DNA from: Peromyscus leucopus
Taxonomy: Eukaryota > Chordata > Mammalia > Rodentia > Cricetidae
Assembly (NCBI RefSeq): GCF_004664715.2
Contig: NC_051072.1
Span: 33,072,642 to 33,136,641 of the forward strand
DNA length: 64,000 bases
Direction: 5' to 3'
Within the stretch, counting starts at the first letter, position 1. Every line of letters starts with the position of its first letter. A program made the translations under genes and the position numbers. The notes beneath the pieces were generated by a model, which did no database searches, was not told the origin of the DNA, and saw only the letters and a program-made list of their open reading frames with translations. Below, in pieces: positions 57,991-64,000 of the stretch.

Positions 57991-59212
57991 TTAAGATTGT
58001 CCTTCTCACTAGAATTTGGAAATGAGGCTTTCATGAATAGCCCCTGTGTTCTCAGTGTAAAAAGCAAGTCAGTTTACTATCATACAGCAAAACAAGGGAT
58101 CTTGTTCCCATAAGGCATCTGGTCTGCTTTCTTTTGTAAGGAAAAGGTTGCGTTTCTTACATGACCCAAGTGGACTCCTTATTCACCTTGAGCTGTAAGA
58201 GTTTTTCTCTTATCCTTATAAATAGAATGGCATGAGATGGAGGAGAAAAAATCCTTTAACAAAACCTATTCACAAAAGAATGTGAGGAGTCAGACTGGAG
58301 TCCCTGTGGCAGCCTTCAGTACAGTTCCAATATTAGCTTATTTTTCAAAATTTCTGAAGGATGAGAGCATGTCCTTTCATAGTAACATAAGTTCTTTTAC
58401 AAGGACTGTTTTGAAATGTATTCCAGTGGGATAATACATACAGGAGTCACATCTTTTCTTTTCAGGTTTTTATAGGAAAATTTCCAGAATAGTTGATATG
58501 CAAAATTCTGGTCTCTTGTTATGGTTAATCTAATGCAAATAGAATCATAAAAATAAGAATTATGTGATAAAGCATGAGGCATGTTTATAGAAGTACACGG
58601 CTTTTATTAAAAGTTCTAATGTTAAATAATCATAACCTTAAAAATTTGCTATATTCTGCATTGTCTCACTGATTAATGTTATAATTTCTGTTACTACATT
58701 TCTCTCATCAACAAGGATAACATTGTCTAAATTAGAATTAAAATGTTCTCCATAAAACCAAAAATTTGCAGCTGTCAGGCAGAGCAGATGTATTAGTCAC
58801 CCATAGACAAAATCTTAAACTACAGTTCAATCCATGGTGACTGGGTCTCCGCAGGAGTAGAAAGGCTGATCAGGGCAGTGAGAGTCTCCACGGCTGCACA
58901 CTATCTGAGCCCATGTGGTGCCTCTCCTCCAGGGCCTGTGTAGCCTGAGCCTCATTTGCTTTGCTGAACCCAAGCACTGCAGTGCACAGTGATCTAGGGA
59001 GATCAGATATAGGGTTTGGATTCTATTGTTTCCCCTTATTTCAAGATATTTCTCTGCCTTATGATTCCAAGTCAGAGGAACAACATCTTGATGAGCCAAG
59101 ACTATTCAGAAACTTGGCCTAGAGAAGATGTCATGCACAGAATAATAAGTATTCAATCATAAATAGTGCATTTTCCACTACAGAAAGATGAAAACTGTTA
59201 TTGAATATCATG

Positions 59213-59216
<4 letters not shown>
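57991..59216. other. Unique DNA, no gene seen
   Basis: A 90-residue minus-strand open frame (58827-59099) lies in a GC-richer part but has no domain or splice support. Confidence 0.5.

Positions 59217-59254
<38 letters not shown>
59217..59254 (+). repeat. (GT)n microsatellite
   Basis: About 19 uninterrupted GT units. Confidence 0.97.
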
Positions 59255-59255
<1 letters not shown>

Positions 59256-59407
59256 CTGCAAGTCTTGCCAAGTAAGGTAACAGCTATTATAGACCTGTTC
59301 TTTCCACTTTAAATAAATGTGAATTTAGAACAATTTTATTTTCCTTCAAAAACAAAGAAAATGGCTAATTAAGAAGTTTAGCCTTTAATTTGATGGTTAC
59401 AATTGAA

Positions 59408-59409
<2 letters not shown>

Positions 59410-59457
<48 letters not shown>
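59410..59457 (+). repeat. (GT)n microsatellite
   Basis: About 24 uninterrupted GT units, at the junction with a B3 SINE. Confidence 0.97.
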
Positions 59458-59605
59458 CATATGTGAGGAAGTACTCATGAAGGCAGAAGATGGCCTGAGG
59501 TTCCTTGGAGCAGGAATTTCAGATGGTTGCAAGCTGTCCTATAGAGGTCCCGGGAAGCAAGCTCAGGCCTAGCAAGTGATTTGGGCCATCTCTCCCGCCA
59601 CAGCT
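59458..59605 (-). mobile_element. B3-type SINE, antisense
   Basis: 'atggcctgaggttccttgga', 'gcaggaatttcagatggttg', 'caagctgtcctatagaggtc', 'ccgggaagcaagctcaggcc' and 'ggccatctctcccgcc' match antisense B3. Confidence 0.82.
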
Positions 59606-61401
59606 GATTAGACTTTGAATAATCTTTCCATTCTATATATGTTGTCTGGTCATGGAATTGTTTAATTCACTCATTATGTACTGTTATAATATGAACTTGC
59701 AAAATCATCTTAACTCTTATTTATGATTGTATCATGGATTCTAGAGCATATAGCCTCCTGTTTTCTTATAGAAGAGGGCAAAAATTTTGATGTTGAACAA
59801 CAGCATCTTCAATGCATTTGGAGTTTTCCTTGAGACCAGTTTGATAGGAGACAAATTATAGTACAGGAGGACCTTATGCTCCTGTGAAGTAGAACTAGGG
59901 AAGAATTCCATGGCTGTCCTTATGTCGTGATGACAGCAGTTCTATTGAGCAATCAATACTGTGATTCTTGGGAAACAATGGAGTTTATTTTGGACTTTAT
60001 TCAGTACATTGCTTCTATCAGATCTGGAAGAAATAAACAGACTAACAATTCACTAAACATAGAAAAGATTTGGAGTTCATCTTCATGTTTAATAATAAAA
60101 ATATTCAGCAAATTCTATTTTCTAAAATATTTAGCTTTAATTTTTTTGCATTTTTTATTTCTGCAACAATAAATGTCATATTTTCTTTTTGGTGAGAATT
60201 ATAATTGAATTATGCATTGCATTTTATTTTTGTGTTTTTCTATTATTAATTTTTATAGCTTTTTAATTATTTTATTTAGTATATGAGTTATAAAAAGTAA
60301 TAAAGAAAGACTATTCAAAAGATTAACTCTAAATGCTAAAAATTATAAAATATAATTAAATATTGGAACTGCTAAAGTTAATGTTAGAATTTTAGATAAA
60401 GGAGATGGTTATTTTACCTATAAATTTTATTTAATATATTCATTTAGAGATGAAATATAAATATATTTTATGCTAACAAATCTGAATTCAAGCATTAATC
60501 TTGGCAGGCTTTTGATAAATAATTAGCTTATGTAGCTAATTACTTAAAAATTTTTCCTCCCAATAGAATCAAAATAAGTTTTTTCATTTTTCATATATAG
60601 CAGTCTATTACAATGAATCTTTTGTTCATAACTTTTTTGCATGGTCAGATAAATGCTCACATAGGCAAATCTTGAATTCAAGGAGTGAGAATTTTTCTTT
60701 TAAGTTTTGGGGATATATTTTGCCAATTTACCTTTAAGAACAATGGTGTGAAGTCATCCATTCACAGTGATGTATATGAGATTAAGTTTGCTGGTGGACT
60801 TCTGTATTAGAAGATATTTCTAATTATTTTGTATGAATTTTTATTACTTTTAAAATATGAATTTAATTATTATGCAAGGTAAATATTTTTGCATAATTAT
60901 TGTCATTCTTCATATTTATTACCTACTTTTCCTGGCAATGTTAGGCTTTCTTTTTTAATTAATAAGAATTCTTTTTATATAACTTTTGCTACTAAGTTTT
61001 GCCCAAAATAGCCTCCCACCATCCATTTACTAATCTATTGATGATGTGAATAAAGCATAGATGTATAAAATTATGTACTGACATCTACCTACGTTCTATA
61101 AATTTTATTCTCAAGTAGCATTGATAAACTGTAATAATTATTTTATCTTCATTTTATTTTTATCTTTTTGTGATCGGTGTCACAGCTCTTCATGATTAAG
61201 TGTTTGAGCTGCTGACTTTGAATACTGTGGATTTACAGGAAGTTGTAAACAAAGTATGTTTAGCCACGAGTCCCCTTCAAATAAATGCCCACTAGTAACA
61301 TCTTATGAAATTATAATACTGTATGAAAATCAGAAAGTTAACACTGGAACAATATTGAGACCTAGACTACAGATTTGAGGAGTTAAGTAATTTATGCATC
61401 C

Positions 61402-61403
<2 letters not shown>
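59606..61403. other. Very AT-rich unique DNA, no gene seen
   Basis: Long AT-rich runs from 60100 to 61200. Nothing recognised. Confidence 0.5.

Positions 61404-61448
<45 letters not shown>
61404..61448 (+). repeat. (GT)n microsatellite
   Basis: About 22 uninterrupted GT units. Confidence 0.97.
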
Positions 61449-61449
<1 letters not shown>

Positions 61450-61450
<1 letters not shown>

Positions 61451-61760
61451 TGCCAAGACATTTTATCCCAAGTACAGACACATGCAATCAGTGCCATAGT
61501 CAGCACACGGAACATCACCACACCTTGCTATACTGGCTCCCACCTTCTCCCTGACTCACATAGCCCCCTACTCTATCATTCATCTATAATTTTCATCATT
61601 TTGACAATGCTATAGAAATGGAACCATACACAGCATAATATTTTATCAGATGCTTTTCACTCTACATAGTGCCTGAATTTAATTTCAAGGTATGTAGTTT
61701 CATATTGTTATATTTAAATACCATGACCTCTCCTGATTTCATACTATCATTCAGTTTTAT
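61450..61760 (-). mobile_element. Old L1 3' UTR fragment, antisense
   Basis: 'tcatcattttgacaatgcta', 'tagaaatggaaccatacaca' and 'cagatgcttttcactctaca' with 'atagtgcctgaatttaattt' are the diverged form of the L1M antisense motif 'atataaatggaatcatacag...ttcactcagcataatg'. Confidence 0.55.
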
Positions 61761-61994
61761 TACTTAGGCTACTTCTTATAAGTTTATGCTGTCTCCACAT
61801 ATAATCCTCCATTCCCTACTCTCAAAGTGTGGATTATTAGTGCTTCATTTTGGCATGAGCTACAGCTACTTCGTGGCCTTTGTCTCAATTCATGAATGTG
61901 CCAGCATTTCAAACCCCAATTCTTTAAAGAATTTTATACTTAGAACACAAAAGACTTATCTTTTTTCTTTAATGGAAATGAGATTTTTTTAAGA
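61761..61994. other. Unique DNA
   Basis: Nothing recognised. Confidence 0.5.
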
Positions 61995-62153
61995 GTTGGG
62001 TAGTGGTGGTGCCTGCCTCCCAGCACTCAGGAGGCAGAGGCACATGCATCTCTGAGTTTGAGGCTGACCTGCCCTACAAAGTGAGTTCCAGGACAGTCAG
62101 GGATACAAGGGGAAACTGTCTCAAAAGAAAAAAAAATAAAAGAAAGAAAATAG
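61995..62153 (+). mobile_element. B1 SINE, diverged
   Basis: 'gttgggtagtggtggtgcct', 'cccagcactcaggaggcaga', 'gtgagttccaggacagtcag' and an A-rich tail. The right half reads 'ggacagtcagggatacaagg', the older murine-type variant rather than the 'aaaggcgcaaagc' variant of the younger copies in this window. Confidence 0.9.
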
Positions 62154-62222
62154 ATTTTTTTAAATGTTATGTTCTAATTATGATTTCCCTTCCTTAAGCT
62201 ACTCCTCATTCAAAACCACACC

Positions 62223-62226
<4 letters not shown>

Positions 62227-62290
<64 letters not shown>

Positions 62291-62308
62291 GTCTTCTCTC
62301 TCTCTCTC
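62227..62308 (+). repeat. (CT)n microsatellite
   Basis: More than 50 bases of uninterrupted CT followed by interrupted CT. Confidence 0.97.
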
Positions 62309-62309
62309 A

Positions 62310-63060
62310 TTAGAATTCAAACAAGCATCTAAAAGTAATAATAAAGCAAAAATAAAAACAAACCTGAATAGGTTAAAACAAACAAACAAACCACATGCAG
62401 ACATTTAGACATAGACACTCACACAGAGAACACCTCTTAAAACAAAATCAGAAACTATAATATATAAGCAAAAGGTTTATAAGGTTGAGGGGGAAGCCCA
62501 AATAAAGAATTATGAGACAAAAATCCTCCAAAAATACCATTGAGTTCATTCTGTTTTGGCCATCTACTACTGTCCACTGGGGCTGCCTTTAAGTATGGCT
62601 TGTGCATACTTAACCAGTGCAACTCTTATAGAAAATTAATGTTTCCCTTATGAGTGGTTATCAATTGGAGATAGCTTCTGGATTGGGTATAGGGGCTTGG
62701 GTTTATTTTCCCTCTCAGGGCTGCAAACATTTGGCTTAGACCTGTACAGCCCTTGCACAACTAACCACAGACTCTGAGTTTATAAGTGCATTGGTCCTGT
62801 TGTGCCTAGAAGGCCTTGTTTACCTTGTTTTCTCCATCCCCACTAGCTCCTACACTTTTTCTGTCTCCTCTTCTGCAGGGTTCTCTGAGACCTGATGGGG
62901 CAGATTTGATGGAGACATCTCATTTAGTACTGAATGTTTCAAAGTTTCTCCTCTGCACATTGTCCAGTTAGAGGACTCTGTCTTTGTTCCCATCTGCTGC
63001 AGGAGACATATCTTAATGATTCGCTAAATCTAAGAATCTCTGTGTACCTTTATGAGAATC
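62310..63060 (+). mobile_element. Rodent interspersed repeat (L1-associated type)
   Basis: Landmarks in order: 'aaacaaaatcagaaactata', 'ataccattgagttcattctg', 'gagtggttatcaattggaga', 'tagcttctggattgggtata', 'gatttgatggagacatctca', and 'ctctgcacattgtccagtta' followed by 'tgttcccatctgctgcagg'. The end matches the copy at 1560-2250. I know it as abundant in rodents but cannot give a certain family name. Confidence 0.6.
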
Positions 63061-64000
63061 TCAAATTCTAATAGAAATATTTTAAAGCTATCACTTCTGT
63101 TGTTTATAAGGATATTTAAGGATATTGACTACTACAACTTATTGAGTATTTAATAAACATAAACAATTACATCAATATTTAGTTTAAGCTTTATAAATAC
63201 TAAATAGAACTTGTCTTCTTTTCCACTGATAGAAAAATTAAAACAAGTTAGTATATTTCTTAACTAGGAAGACCAGAGTACTATTCTAAAGAAAAACTCT
63301 AGAACATTACATTACCTATAATAAGCCATTTTGTTACAATGAAAGACCAAATATGTATCAATATGACTGAATGAACACAATGCAAGTAATTGAATAAAAG
63401 CCTCCAGGTAGTCATACTTACCAAAATGGGTCAAATTGCTCTCTCTTTTTGTGGTAATGAATTAGGTGATGCATAACCTTTGAATTGATCAACATAATCA
63501 TAGGTATTTCCCCAAAAGAGAAAGGCTCACCTTATTACTTCTATGGCATTTTATTTCACTAATTTCTGAGTGTGGTTATAGTTCTACACAAAAATCAAAT
63601 AATATCCTCTTTCTGAACAGCTTATGCTGGTGCACTGTCATATTAAGCTAAAGCTTTTTTGAACAGGTTTTTGGGAAAGGTGTTAATGTACCTTGACACA
63701 TTTTAATAATTAATACTCTTTATGATATAGGCTCATGCTTCTATTCTATGTACAGGAGAAAGCAAAACCACCTCAATTCTAGAAGGTAACGGTCAAGATA
63801 TGACCTCAATTACTCAGTCATTCAGCCAATGTGGTCTTTGCTGATATCTTTCTTGATATAAAAAGAAAGAGAACACTCCTCATAACTTTCTGACCTGGAA
63901 ACTTGATAACTCTCCATGTATAAATCCACATGCCACAGTTATGCTCCTTGAAAAAAATACACCCAAGGGTCATTTTCTGCTGTTGTGTGCCATCCTTTGG
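63061..64000. other. Unique AT-rich DNA, no gene seen
   Basis: Nothing recognised up to the window end. Confidence 0.5.

Noticed and set aside
58827..59099. 90-residue minus-strand open frame with Trp and Cys
   Set aside because: It has no recognisable domain, and no acceptor/donor pair fits; its length is within chance for a GC-richer patch.

Overview
This is non-coding nuclear DNA from a muroid rodent, most likely a cricetid (deer mouse, hamster or vole group). The organism call rests on the mobile elements. There are B1, B2, B3 and ID SINEs, rodent Lx-type L1 elements, and rodent class II ERV LTRs. The B1 right half reads 'gagttccaggaaaggcgc' then 'aaagctacacagagaaaccc', a variant I associate with cricetids rather than Mus. 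The sequence is AT-rich and dense in microsatellites. I found no protein-coding gene, rRNA, tRNA, CRISPR array or prokaryotic feature. The window looks like an intergenic gene desert or part of a very large intron.

Layout. 1-16 kb: mostly unique AT-rich DNA with a rodent repeat at 1.56-2.25 kb, a B1/(GA)n/LTR cluster at 3.1-3.8 kb, a rearranged Lx L1 at 4.47-5.42 kb, an ancient CR1/L3-type LINE at 7.7-8.16 kb, an old L1M 3' end at 9.08-9.36 kb, a 109-bp tandem duplication at 11.5-11.75 kb and an L1 3' UTR at 12.5 kb. 16-24.7 kb: a B3 SINE, a solo LTR inserted next to an L1 3' UTR remnant, an ancient hAT-like DNA transposon, MIR and ID elements, a young B1 at 22.0 kb, and a higher-complexity unique block at 22.48-23.0 kb that is the best regulatory candidate. 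24.77-27.47 kb: one 5'-truncated L1 with a broken ORF2, full 3' UTR and a perfect 17-bp target-site duplication, followed by B1 insertions. 29.5-39.3 kb: a repeat-rich interval with B2/B3 SINEs, an L1 3' UTR copy, an old L1M carrying a nested ERV, a rearranged L1, another L1 interrupted by an LTR, and a degraded L1M. 39.3-64 kb: mostly unique AT-rich sequence with B1 elements (including a tail-to-tail inverted pair at 49 kb and a nested tandem pair at 56.8 kb), many dinucleotide and tetranucleotide tracts, older repeats and a rodent repeat at 62.3-63.06 kb.

No set of genes works together here. The main biology is transposon history: target-site duplications and nesting give a relative order of insertions. 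Two stretches (15479-15574 and 44969-45094) have exon-like splice boundaries and two (19185-19520 and 22480-23010) look like possible regulatory elements, but none can be confirmed without transcript or conservation data. I found no convincing evidence of an undescribed biological system. The oddest item is an 889-bp ERV piece at 33067-33955 that has a perfect 6-bp target duplication but no 5' LTR. Repeat family names come from memory of consensus sequences, not from a database search.
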